This document shows positions 51,724 to 59,550 of a DNA stretch of 64,000 bases, in pieces. The stretch lies in NCBI RefSeq assembly GCF_030063415.1, contig NZ_JASITA010000010.1, positions 1 to 64,000 of the forward strand. The letters run 5' to 3'. Origin of the DNA: Streptomyces sp. H27-C3. GTDB taxonomy: Bacteria > Actinomycetota > Actinomycetes > Streptomycetales > Streptomycetaceae. The notes beneath the pieces are model-generated. The model was not told the DNA's origin, made no database searches, and saw only the letters and a list, made by a program, of their open reading frames with translations. The first letter of the stretch is position 1; each line of letters opens with the position of its first letter. The translations under genes were made by a program, and so were the position numbers.

Positions 51724-52320
51724 TCAGTCGATGAGCCGGCCAGCAACGGGCCTGCTCGCGGCTCGAGATACGGTCCGACGCCCGGCCCTCGTTCGGGTGT
51801 GCGATGGCGAGCCCGCTGCCGGTACGCGAACCCTCGTTGCCGCCCGATCAGCCATTTCGCGGGCATGGCCAGACGGGAGAGGCCGATCGCGACGGCTGCC
51901 CTGATCCGCCCTTCGATCACCCACGCTGCTGGGCAGATTGAACTCCGCCCAGCAGCGCTTGCCCGTCGCCGTCAGATCGGCACCGTGGCGGTCAGCGATC
52001 ACTGATACAAGATGCAGACCGCGCCCGGACTCGGCGCACTCGCTCAAGGGCTCGGGCCGCGGCAGGACCTTTGCGACGTCGTGCACCTCGACCACGAGCA
52101 CCGGCCCCTCCTGGTAGACGCTGACGGTGACAGGCCCCGACCTGGTGTGGCGCACGGCGTTGGTGATCAGCTCGCCGGCCGCCAGCTCGATTCCGTCCAG
52201 TGCCTCCTCGTCGAGCCGTATGCCCCAGGAACGGATGCCGGCGACGACGCGGTGTCGTGCCTCCTGGGCGGCGGCTGGCGAGTGAGTGACAGTGAACGCG
52301 AGCTGGTGGTGCGCTGCCAT
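51724..52320 (-). CDS. Anti-sigma-factor-type ATP-binding protein
   Basis: This 198-aa protein has a GHKL/HATPase_c_2 domain in its first 135 residues: N box AAGELITNAVRHT, VVEVHDVAKV as the D box and SGRGLHLVSVIADRHG as the G box. It is like the SpoIIAB/RsbW-type kinases that are abundant in Streptomyces. The last 60 residues are basic and disordered. Such proteins bind sigma or anti-sigma-antagonist partners; none is adjacent. The ATG at 52320 is used. Confidence 0.82.
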   Translation of the reverse strand: MAAHHQLAFTVTHSPAAAQEARHRVVAGIRSWGIRLDEEALDGIELAAGELITNAVRHTRSGPVTVSVYQEGPVLVVEVHDVAKVLPRPEPLSECAESGRGLHLVSVIADRHGADLTATGKRCWAEFNLPSSVGDRRADQGSRRDRPLPSGHAREMADRAATRVRVPAAGSPSHTRTRAGRRTVSRAASRPVAGRLID

Positions 52321-52585
52321 GAGCGGGCCTCCTGGGCTGCCTGACTTGCGTAACCACGGCGGATACTCGGCCTCGCAGGGCCGCTGTCTTGCCGGGGCGA
52401 AGACGAAGTGTTCCCGGCGGCTCCCGCCTGAACGAGGCCCTGAGCAACGCCGAACGCAGCCCTTTCGTGCCTAACCGATGTCTATTCGCTGTCCGCCTGG
52501 AATTTCTGGACAACAGATCTGCGATCGACGGCTGTTGATGTCTAGCGTGGAGACCGGATAAGGACCCCGGCATGAGGGAGCGGCT
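52321..52585. promoter_or_regulatory. Divergent intergenic region (265 bp)
   Basis: This lies between the anti-sigma-type ATPase gene and the TPR-regulator gene and must carry promoters for both. The stretch at 52470-52560 is relatively AT-rich (TTGATGTCTAGCGTGG-type sequence near 52536), but a promoter could not be fixed with confidence. No gene is seen. Confidence 0.4.
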
Positions 52586-53953
52586 GTGGAGCCATCAGGA
52601 CCGACCCTCTTCCAGACCCTGATCAACCAGCGGGGCTGGCAGGACTACCAGGTCTTCAAGCGGCGCTACGAGCAGGCGGCCAAGCAGTTAGCCGAGCTGG
52701 AGGGGCCACCCTCGATCGCTACCGCGACGATCGAGAAGCGGCAGTTCTTCCGGTACGCGCACGGCGAGGTCCGGACCCCGCAGACCGTCGCCCGCCGCGT
52801 CCTCGAGTTCATGTTCCCGGGCATCCCGGCCGCCCGACTCCTCGGGCCTGCGGAGCCCAAGCCGACGGCCTCGCCGCACCACCCGGCGGCTGACGACCGC
52901 AACGCAGTGGATCCATCCGAGTACGGCCTTGAAGACGTGGTCATGGCGGCGGCGAATGAGTCGGCGCAGTTCGCGGCCAGGGCAGAGAGCAGCAACGTGG
53001 GACCGCACACGCTGGAGCAGCTGGAAGCTGACATCCGCCGCCTCGTCATTACGTACCCCAACCGGCCCGTCGGGCCCCTGTTCCGCGAGGTACGTGCCCT
53101 GCGCGACCGCGCCTTCGAACTCCTCGAAGGACGTCAGCCACCGCGGTACACCTCCGACCTCTACGTGGGCGCTGGCGTCCTCTGTGGCGTATTGGCCAAT
53201 GCCAGCTTCGACCTGGGCCGCTACGACGCGGCCGAGACACAGGCACGCACCGCCTTCCTGTTCGGCGAGCTCGCCGGCCACAACGGACTGCGCTCCTGGG
53301 TGCGCGGCCTCCAGGCACTCATCGCGTACTGGGACGGGCGTCCGGTAGATGCCGTACGCCTCGCCGACTCCGCAAGCGCGTTCACCCCCGAATCCGGCAC
53401 GGCGCAGATCCGGCTGGAGAGCATCAAGGCACGCGCCTACGGCCAGCTCAACCGGGGCAGCGATGCCCTGGCCTCCCTGAGTGCCGCCGACCGCTTGCGT
53501 GAACGTCTCGTCGAAGGTGACGAACTGCCAGGCGGGATGATGGCCTTCCCCGTCGAGAAGCAACTCTTCTACTCCAGCAGCACGCACCTGTGGCTGGCAG
53601 GCACCCAACACCTCAGCGCTGCCGAGGCTCGCGCCGACGAGGCTGTGGAGATGTTCCAGTCTGCGCTGCCGGAGCAGCAGAGACTCGGCGAGATGTCCCT
53701 GGCCCGCATGGACCTGGCCATGGCTCGGCTGGGCCGAGGAGACATCGACGGGGCCGCGACACAGATCCACGCCGTCCTCGGGGTCAGCGCCCGGCGCCGC
53801 ACCGAGAGCGTAGACCGCCGGATCGGCCACTTCAGCCGTCAGCTCGCACTGCACCCCGGGGCCGGATCACCTGCCGCGATCGGCCTTCGTGAGGTGATCA
53901 TTGCTCATCAGGAACGCATGCCCGCTCAGCTCCCGCCAGGAGGCAGCCAGTGA
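52586..53953 (+). CDS. TPR-containing regulatory protein
   Basis: This 455-aa protein of a type common in Streptomyces has an N-terminal HTH-like segment (TLFQTLINQRGWQDYQVFKR), then a linker. From about residue 130 helical repeats follow (YVGAGVLCGVLANASFDLGRYDAAETQARTAF and similar units), resembling tetratricopeptide repeats. Such proteins regulate neighbouring genes, sometimes in response to peptides or phages. The GTG at 52586 follows GGGAG. Its stop overlaps the start of the next gene (GTGA). Confidence 0.72.
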   Translation: MEPSGPTLFQTLINQRGWQDYQVFKRRYEQAAKQLAELEGPPSIATATIEKRQFFRYAHGEVRTPQTVARRVLEFMFPGIPAARLLGPAEPKPTASPHHPAADDRNAVDPSEYGLEDVVMAAANESAQFAARAESSNVGPHTLEQLEADIRRLVITYPNRPVGPLFREVRALRDRAFELLEGRQPPRYTSDLYVGAGVLCGVLANASFDLGRYDAAETQARTAFLFGELAGHNGLRSWVRGLQALIAYWDGRPVDAVRLADSASAFTPESGTAQIRLESIKARAYGQLNRGSDALASLSAADRLRERLVEGDELPGGMMAFPVEKQLFYSSSTHLWLAGTQHLSAAEARADEAVEMFQSALPEQQRLGEMSLARMDLAMARLGRGDIDGAATQIHAVLGVSARRRTESVDRRIGHFSRQLALHPGAGSPAAIGLREVIIAHQERMPAQLPPGGSQ

Positions 53954-54792
53954 CGACCGTGACCCTCTTGCACCCCGGCGCCATGGGCGCGGCCGTCGCC
54001 GCCCAGGCCGTCAAGGCAGGCCACGAGGTGCTGTGGGTGCCGAAAGGCCGCAGCGACGCGACCCACCGACGCGCGAAGGAAGTCGGCGCCACGGCGTGTG
54101 ACTCGCTCGACGAGGCGCTGGAACGGAGTGAGATCGTCCTGTCGATCTGTCCTCCGCAGGCCGCCGAAGACGTGGCGACCACGGTCGCCGGCCACGCCTT
54201 CGCAGGGGTGTACGTGGACGCCAACGCGATCAACCCTCAGCGAATGCAGCGAATCGCGGAGGAGATCAGGCCGGGCGCCATGGTGCTCGACGGTGCGATC
54301 TTCGGCCCGCCGCCCGGTGGCCAGCGGGCTGCTCGCCTCTACCTCGCCGGCGAAGCCCAGGCAGTGGACACGGTCCAGCCCGTGTTCAAGGACACCGCAT
54401 TGCACGTCCGCCGCGCGAGCGGCAGCGTCGGATCAGCCTCCGCGCTGAAGATGGCGTTCGCCAGCTACCAGAAGGCCGCCCGAACCCTCGCCGGCGTGGC
54501 CCACGCGCTGGCCGACGCTCATGGCGTCGGCAACGAGCTCACGGCCGAGGCGCAGGTGATGGCGTCCAACATCCTCTCCGACCCTGGATATCTGCCCAGC
54601 GTGGCCGCACGCGCCTGGCGCTGGGCTCCGGAGATGGAGGACATCGCCGAAACGCTCCGCGCCGCCAGGTTGCCTGCGGATATGGCCGAAGCGGCGGTCG
54701 CGGTCATGGCCCGCTGGGAAGGAGACAAGGACCACTACGACCTGTCGGTCGCAGAGGTCTTCTCCCATTTGCGGGAACAGCCTGCTCGCTGA
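53950..54792 (+). CDS. NAD(P)-binding dehydrogenase (6-phosphogluconate-dehydrogenase-like)
   Basis: This 280-aa protein has a Rossmann N-terminus (TVTLLHPGAMGAAVAAQAVKAGHEV) and a helical C-terminal domain (GSASALKMAFASYQKAARTL) of the beta-hydroxyacid dehydrogenase/DUF1932 type. The conserved Lys of the family is probably in ALKMAFASYQK. The GTG at 53950 overlaps the stop of the TPR regulator, so the pair is co-translated. The substrate is unknown. Confidence 0.82.
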   Translation: MTTVTLLHPGAMGAAVAAQAVKAGHEVLWVPKGRSDATHRRAKEVGATACDSLDEALERSEIVLSICPPQAAEDVATTVAGHAFAGVYVDANAINPQRMQRIAEEIRPGAMVLDGAIFGPPPGGQRAARLYLAGEAQAVDTVQPVFKDTALHVRRASGSVGSASALKMAFASYQKAARTLAGVAHALADAHGVGNELTAEAQVMASNILSDPGYLPSVAARAWRWAPEMEDIAETLRAARLPADMAEAAVAVMARWEGDKDHYDLSVAEVFSHLREQPAR

Positions 54793-54804
54793 GTGGCAGC
54801 CGCC

Positions 54805-55125
54805 TCAAGACAAGATCTCCTTGAGGATGTCGACCTCGCAGTCCTGCCCGGTGGCCGGGTCGGTCACGGTGAAGCGGGCGGACAGCGGGGCGGTCTCCAG
54901 CGCGTGCACCTTCCAGCCGCGGGCTTCCAGGCCGGCGCGGAGCGTGGCCGCGATGTCGGCCATGGGCGCCGGGTTCTCGGTGGCGACATCGAGGTCCTGG
55001 CTGGGGCGGTTCACGAGGCGGTGCGCCCGCACGGCATACCCGCCAGTGAGGACCAGGGGATACGGGGAGCCGAGGGCGATCACATCCGCCAGGAGCCGCG
55101 CGTGCAGCTCCGGCATGTCCGTCAC
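54805..55125 (-). CDS. AbiEii-like nucleotidyltransferase, truncated
   Basis: This 106-aa protein has PLVLTGGYAVRAHRLVNRPS and SQDLDVATENP, the GG and D-x-D features of the minimal nucleotidyltransferase fold used by AbiEii/AbiGii toxins. It stops at CEVDILKEILS, where related proteins continue for a further 80-100 residues, so the C-terminal half has been lost next to the convergent dehydrogenase gene. The GTG at 55125 overlaps the stop of the upstream gene. It is probably non-functional as a toxin. Confidence 0.75.
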   Translation of the reverse strand: MTDMPELHARLLADVIALGSPYPLVLTGGYAVRAHRLVNRPSQDLDVATENPAPMADIAATLRAGLEARGWKVHALETAPLSARFTVTDPATGQDCEVDILKEILS

Positions 55126-55514
55126 GCGGCTGCCTGGGTGCGGGAGGCGAGCTGAGCGAAGGCGTCCTCCCACACGGTGCGCACGGTGCGGCCGACGAGA
55201 GTGCGCAGCACCGGCCACAGCTGGAGGAGCAGGTCCTGGTTGAGGTAGCGGGGCAGGTCGTCGTGCAGGCCCTCATGCAAGACAGTGCGGTACAGGCCCA
55301 TGCGCTGGCGCGGCTTGCCCAGGTCGTACGAGGTCATCCCGGACCAGGCCATGTGCAGCGGCAGCTCGACGACCCCCTGGGTCGGGCCGTGCAACTCGTC
55401 TAGCGACTCCGGCAGACGGCACCGGAACTTCTCCCGGTACAGTGCGAGGTCCTCGGCGTCCGTGCCCGAGAGGTTCTTCGACGCGGGTGCGGGGTGGTGC
55501 GGGCTGGAGGGCAT
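55122..55514 (-). CDS. Partner of the AbiEii-like gene (hypothetical)
   Basis: This protein of about 130 aa starts MPSSPHHPAPASKNLSGTDA and contains LYREKFRCRLPESLDELHGP and RTLVGRTVRTVWEDAF. It is translationally coupled to the AbiEii-like gene (GTGA overlap), the arrangement of a two-gene toxin-antitoxin-like system. No HTH is obvious. The start may instead be the ATG at 55523, nine bases upstream. Confidence 0.6.
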   Translation of the reverse strand: MPSSPHHPAPASKNLSGTDAEDLALYREKFRCRLPESLDELHGPTQGVVELPLHMAWSGMTSYDLGKPRQRMGLYRTVLHEGLHDDLPRYLNQDLLLQLWPVLRTLVGRTVRTVWEDAFAQLASRTQAAA

Positions 55515-56188
55515 GCCTCCCATTATGGCGGCAGCTTCCCGCTCGCCGAGCAGCTGGACGCGGCCGATCACCGGCCGACATCCACCGGCAGGAAAGTCGG
55601 AACGGTCCGCCGCCGCGGCAAACTCGTTGGGGCGGCGTCTCTGGACATGCGGACGAGGGCAATGCGGTAGAGGGCTGAGTTGGCTCCGCGATTACCGCTG
55701 CGCGGGACGGCAACCAAGGCCCAGATCCGCGCCTTGGTTGCCGGGAAGGAGGCCGGCTGCACCGACGTACTCACCGTGGCCGGGCTCCCTGTCCCGGCCA
55801 CGGCATGGGACTCGCCGAGGTGATGGTCGCGCTCGGCATCGCCTCCCAGACCAGCGGTGTGTGGTCCATGCCCGTCACGCTCCCGACCCCCGAAGACGAA
55901 CTGCCACTTGCTCGCACGCGGATCTCCGGTCTGGCCCGCCTGCGGGCAGCACAGGGCCGCCCGCTCGAAGGCTGACGAGCGACCCAGTCGCTGGGTTGTA
56001 TGCAGCAGGCGTACAGGCGCATGTGCGCCCTCGTGCATCGCGGGCCTCCGCTTCTGCAGTGGAGAACCCAGGCCTTGAGGAGGCTGCTGTGGCAAGGATC
56101 GTGGAGGGGAAACACCGGCCGCCGATCGGGGACGACGGGCACCAGCCGAATCGGCCCGTACCGCCGCCCCCTCCTCCCCCTTTGCTTC
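55515..56188. other. Region of gene remnants
   Basis: No intact gene is supported. A plus-strand frame of 56 codons (55805-55975, starting MGLAEVMVALGIASQTSGVW) looks like the tail of a lost protein. A very long open frame on the minus strand (55568-57256) is low-complexity Arg/Ala/Pro sequence antisense to better candidates and is not a gene. Confidence 0.4.
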
Positions 56189-56765
56189 CACCCCTCCGCC
56201 TGCCTGGTCATCGACGGGAAGGTGGTCGCCTTCGCCGAGGAGGAGCGCTTCTCCCGCCGCAAGCACCACAAGGACTCCCGGTCCTGCGCGGTGGCCGCGG
56301 ACTACTGCCTGTCCGAGGCCGGCATCACCCCTGGCCGACGTTGACGAGATCGCCATCGCCTTCAACCCGGCCTGGCCTACGCCGAGCAACATCTGCACGG
56401 ACGCCGAGCTGATCGCCGAACTCCTCGCCCCCGCCCTGTTCGGCCACCACCGGCCCCGGCAGGTCACCGTGGTCGAGCACCACCTCGCGCACGCCGCCTC
56501 CGCCTTCCACCCCAGCGGCTTCGACGAGGCCGCCGTCCTGGTGGTCGACGGCTCCGGCGACGGCGTCTCCGCCACCCTCGCCCACGTCTCCGGCCCCCTC
56601 GCTGGGTGCCTGGCCGACTGCCGGTACGTGCACGAGCCGCGGACCGACGAGGACCGGCTCACCGACCACTCTGCCCTGACGGTCGCCCTGGCGCTCAACG
56701 CCGGGGCGCCGCTGGACGTGACCGACCCGGCCGCGGCGGACGCCGCGGCGCCGGCGCTGTTCTGA
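56189..56765 (+). pseudogene. Carbamoyltransferase remnant fused to an EEP-family tail
   Basis: The plus strand encodes SACLVIDGKVVAFAEEERFS and RRKHHKDSRSCAV, then shifts frame at 56330. It resumes as LADVDEIAIAFNPAWP and VVEHHLAHAASAFHPSGFDE, then VLVVDGSGDG. These are parts of the N-terminal domain of a NodU/CmcH-type carbamoyltransferase. After VSGPLAG the sequence changes to RTDEDRLTDHSALTVALAL, which resembles the end of endonuclease/exonuclease/phosphatase proteins. The remnant is about 190 residues against roughly 550 for the family. Confidence 0.7.
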
Positions 56766-56797
56766 CCCTGCTGCAGAATCCACCCGAGGAGGACAGC

Positions 56798-57229
56798 ATG
56801 AAGGTTGACACCTGGGACTACGTGACGCGGCTGCGGAAGTGGCTCGACGCGGACGCGGCCCCGACGTCGGTGCAGGACGCGCGGCTCCTGCGCGTGCTCA
56901 AGATTTCTGAGGAACTGGGGGAGGTCGCGGAGGCCCTTCACGGGGCGCTCGGCGCCAACCCGCGCAAGGGTGCGTCCCACGACTGGGGGGACGTGGCGAA
57001 GGAACTCGCGGACGTCATCGTGACGGCCATGGTCGCCCTGGACACCGTGAGCGGGGATGGCGCGACCGTGGTGGAGCAGCAGCTCCAGGGCCGCGTGGAG
57101 GAGAAGATCACGGCGGCCGGGGACATCCGGCTCCTCCAGGTCCTCGCGATCAACGGGGACATGGGGGGAATCGCCGTCGCTGTGTACGGGGCACTGGGCA
57201 CGGGTCCGCACGGTGAGGCAGCCGAGTGA
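56798..57229 (+). CDS. MazG-like nucleotide pyrophosphohydrolase
   Basis: This 143-aa all-helical protein starts MKVDTWDYVTRLRKWLDADA. It has the MazG signature ISEELGEVAEALHGALG (E-x-x-E) and KELADVIVTAMVALD (E-x-x-D), the four acidic residues that bind Mg2+ in this family. It would hydrolyse a nucleoside triphosphate. The ATG at 56798 has GAGGAGGA seven bases upstream. Its stop overlaps the start of a 47-aa gene. Confidence 0.85.
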   Translation: MKVDTWDYVTRLRKWLDADAAPTSVQDARLLRVLKISEELGEVAEALHGALGANPRKGASHDWGDVAKELADVIVTAMVALDTVSGDGATVVEQQLQGRVEEKITAAGDIRLLQVLAINGDMGGIAVAVYGALGTGPHGEAAE

Positions 57230-57369
57230 CGCACACGTGGGAGGACGTGGAGGCACGCCTCGGTCGGCTCATCCTCACGGCCGCCGCCGCGCTGGACGAC
57301 CTCACCGGCGATGCCTGGGACACGGTGGATGAGCGGCTGCGTTTCCTCGTGGCGAGGGTCGCGGCCTAG
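57226..57369 (+). CDS. Small protein coupled to the MazG-like gene (47 aa)
   Basis: This 47-aa protein from a GTG at 57226 contains TWEDVEARLGRLILTAAAAL and ends RFLVARVAA. The GTGA overlap with the MazG-like stop implies coupled translation. Its TAG stop lies in the CTAG duplicated by the IS701-family element, and the same stop is regenerated on the far side (59318-59321), so the insertion did not truncate the gene. The function is unknown. Confidence 0.6.
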   Translation: MTHTWEDVEARLGRLILTAAAALDDLTGDAWDTVDERLRFLVARVAA

Positions 57370-57393
57370 TACTCCAGCCGTAGATCGTGATCT

Positions 57394-58743
57394 TCATGCC
57401 TGAGTGGCTTGGCGTCGGTAGTGGCTGGCCTGGGATCGGGCCTGGTGGCGGCGTCGCCAGTCGGACCAGCCGAGCCGGTGGACGGCGTCGTGGACGGGTT
57501 GGACGACGAGCGTGACGAACAGTCGTTGGATCTCGTTGCAGGTGAGCGGTATGAGGGCTTCGGGTGCGGGGTGGCGGGCGTGTTCGTCCGCGCGGACGAC
57601 GGCCAGGAAGGCGTGGGCGAGCATGACCAGGGTGACCCAGCGGGACCAGGACGGGTAGCGGCGGACCTGGTGCTCGTCCAGGGCGGCCAGGCCCTTGCCG
57701 GACTGGAAGAACTCCTCCACCCGCCGCCTTGATCCAGCAACTCGCACCAGGGTGGTCAGCGGCACCGGTACGGGCGAGTAGCAGCGGTAGTACGCGAGTT
57801 CGCCGGTGCTGCGGTTGCGGCGGATGAGCAACTGGCGATTCCCGGGCCGGGAGTCGACGAGGTCGATGACGACCCAGTCGTAGAAGCGGTGGCCCTTGGC
57901 TCCGGCCCCTGCGGACAGCTTCTGCCAGGCCCGCTTGGGCACCTTCTTGGCCAGGGCGTCCGCGCGGAACTTCCCGGCGCCTGTGGTGACTTCGTGCGAG
58001 CAGGCCACCGCGAGGACGTAGCCGGTGCCGCGTTCCTCCAGCGTGGTTCGCAGCGTCGGGTTGCCGCCGTAGACCTCGTCCCCCGCAACCCAGGCGGCCC
58101 GGTGGCCGGCGTCCAGGAACCGGGCGACCATGCGAGCGGCCAACTCCGGCTTGGTCGCGAACCCTGTCTCCTCGCCGAGCCCGGCGGCCCGGCAGCGGTC
58201 GGAGTCGGAGGTCCAGGAGCGAGGAACGTACAGTTCCCGGTCCACCGCGGCGTGTCCGCGTCGTCCCGCGTAGACCAGGTAGACAGCAACCTGGGCGTTC
58301 TCGATCCTGCCCGCGGTGCCGGTGTACTGCCGCTGCACGCCGACCGTGCCGTTGCCCTTCTTCACGTCGCCGGTCTCGTCGACTACCAGAACCGCCTGGC
58401 CGTCGTGCAGGTGCTCCACCACGTAGCCACGCACGTCGTCGCGGACCTGGTCGGCGTCCGACTTGGCCCGCCCGAGCAGGTGCTGCATGCCGTCCGGGGT
58501 CCTCTCTCCGGCCCACTCGGCGATGGTCCAGCAGTTCTTGCGCGGCAGGTCCGACAGCAGGCCGAGTACCAATTGCCGGACCCGACGCCGGGGTTCGACC
58601 CGCGTGAACCGGCCTGCGATCCGGCTCATCAGGCCCTCGAAAGCCTCCTGCCAGCGGGCAGGGTCTACGCTGTGACCTGCGGCCACCACATGATCGTTTG
58701 TCTTCACACGCCGATGATCAACGGTGGCCGCACCCGTCTCCAC
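57394..58743 (-). CDS. IS701-family transposase
   Basis: This protein of up to 449 aa has DDE residues in AVLVVDETGDVKKG (Asp near 122), AWVAGDEVYGGNP, and RRRVEEFFQSGKGLAALDEHQVRRY (the Y-2-R-3-E-type region with the catalytic Glu). The start may be GTG at 58743 or GTG at 58707. Its stop abuts the left inverted repeat. The frame is intact, so the element may be active. Confidence 0.92.
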   Translation of the reverse strand: METGAATVDHRRVKTNDHVVAAGHSVDPARWQEAFEGLMSRIAGRFTRVEPRRRVRQLVLGLLSDLPRKNCWTIAEWAGERTPDGMQHLLGRAKSDADQVRDDVRGYVVEHLHDGQAVLVVDETGDVKKGNGTVGVQRQYTGTAGRIENAQVAVYLVYAGRRGHAAVDRELYVPRSWTSDSDRCRAAGLGEETGFATKPELAARMVARFLDAGHRAAWVAGDEVYGGNPTLRTTLEERGTGYVLAVACSHEVTTGAGKFRADALAKKVPKRAWQKLSAGAGAKGHRFYDWVVIDLVDSRPGNRQLLIRRNRSTGELAYYRCYSPVPVPLTTLVRVAGSRRRVEEFFQSGKGLAALDEHQVRRYPSWSRWVTLVMLAHAFLAVVRADEHARHPAPEALIPLTCNEIQRLFVTLVVQPVHDAVHRLGWSDWRRRHQARSQASHYRRQATQA

Positions 58744-58795
58744 AGCGTGTCAGGGTCGCGCAGCGTTTGCCTGCCGTCCTGTGTCAGGAGGACAT

Positions 58796-59200
58796 GTGCA
58801 ACGTGGCGAAGTCTGGTGGGTCGAGTTCGACGAGCGGCGGCTGGTCGTACTGCTGTCGGTAGACGACGCGTCCGGGATCCGGGCGATGCAGGTCGTCGCT
58901 CCGGCGGGCGTCGACATCAGCGGTCTGGGCGTCGAAGTGCGAGTTGGCGCCATGGAAGGACTGCCTTTCGAAGGCGTGCTGCGGTTCGCCCTCGCGCGTC
59001 CAGGCTTTACCCCTTGCACGTGGCTAACCACCGTGTCCCGGGACGACCTGATCGAGCGGGCAGGCGTCCTGTCCTCCCCGAAACTCAGCGAGATTGAGGA
59101 TGCCCTCCGTCTCAGCGGACAGGCGAAGGAGCGGACCCCGGCGACAACCGCGAAGCTCAGCGAGATAAGGGACGCCCTCCGTCTCGGCGGCCTCGGGTAG
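58796..59200 (+). CDS. PemK/MazF-like protein carried by the insertion sequence
   Basis: This 134-aa protein starts VQRGEVWWVEFDERRLVVLL, the hallmark N-terminus of PemK/MazF endoribonucleases. It continues with the family's beta-barrel (GMEGLPFEGVLRFALA-type strands, FTPCTWLTTVSRDDLIER). The tail repeats KLSEIxDALRL twice (near residues 96 and 118). The GTG at 58796 follows AGGAG. No antitoxin gene lies beside it, and it is divergent from the transposase inside the inverted repeats. It may be a toxin, an addiction factor or a repurposed regulator. Confidence 0.75.
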   Translation: MQRGEVWWVEFDERRLVVLLSVDDASGIRAMQVVAPAGVDISGLGVEVRVGAMEGLPFEGVLRFALARPGFTPCTWLTTVSRDDLIERAGVLSSPKLSEIEDALRLSGQAKERTPATTAKLSEIRDALRLGGLG

Positions 59201-59361
59201 GCGGGGAAGGAACCGACACCTCCCGATGGCGTGGCCGATCTCGTCCAGACGATCAACGCTGGCCACCTGTCTCCTCGGCACCCTTCACCATCGAGATCAC
59301 GAACTACGGCTGGAGTACTAGGCCGGACATGAGCCTCAGCTGACCCGCTCCACCCTCTGTA

Positions 59362-59395
59362 CGGAAGGGCCCGCACGGCAGTGCGGGCCCTTCCG
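59362..59395 (+). terminator. Perfect 15-bp hairpin
   Basis: CGGAAGGGCCCGCAC (59362-59376) and GTGCGGGCCCTTCCG (59381-59395) pair perfectly around a 4-base loop. Before the IS701 insertion this hairpin would have lain about 50 bases after the MazG/47-aa operon, so it is probably that operon's terminator. Confidence 0.7.
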
Positions 59396-59453
59396 CGTCA
59401 TCCCCTACTTTGCGGACGCACACGTCCTAGTGGGGCGTATCCCGCCTCCCCGG

Positions 59454-59482
59454 TGGGAGATGAGTGGGAGACAAGTGGGAGA
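59454..59482 (+). repeat. Three TGGGAGA repeats, 11-bp period (right end)
   Basis: TGGGAGA lies at 59454-59460, 59465-59471 and 59476-59482, exactly 11 bp apart. The left island end has the same heptamer twice with the same period and orientation. They fit integrase arm-binding sites just inside attR. Confidence 0.6.
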
Positions 59483-59550
59483 TGATCATGGCGGGGGGCT
59501 GCAATCAGGCGCTAGGGAATGCTAGATAGCGCTACCTGTGCGGCCCTGGT

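Larger units (their letters stand above)
57370..59317. mobile_element. IS701-family insertion sequence with a MazF-like passenger
   Basis: The element is 1,948 bp. Its 24-bp ends (57370-57393 and 59294-59317) start TACTCCAGCCGTAG and differ at one base. They are flanked by CTAG on both sides, the YTAR-type 4-bp duplication of the IS701 family. It holds a transposase on the minus strand and a divergent PemK/MazF-like gene, both inside the repeats. Confidence 0.85.
59318..59550. other. Right-end junction region of the island
   Basis: After the IS701 duplication this stretch holds a strong hairpin (59362-59395) and three TGGGAGA repeats (59454, 59465 and 59476). It ends just before the uppP stop. 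No gene is seen. It marks the transition from island to chromosome. Confidence 0.55.

Noticed and set aside
55568..57256. A 562-codon minus-strand open frame
   Set aside because: The translation is low-complexity and lies opposite the MazG-like gene and the carbamoyltransferase remnant, which have real motifs.
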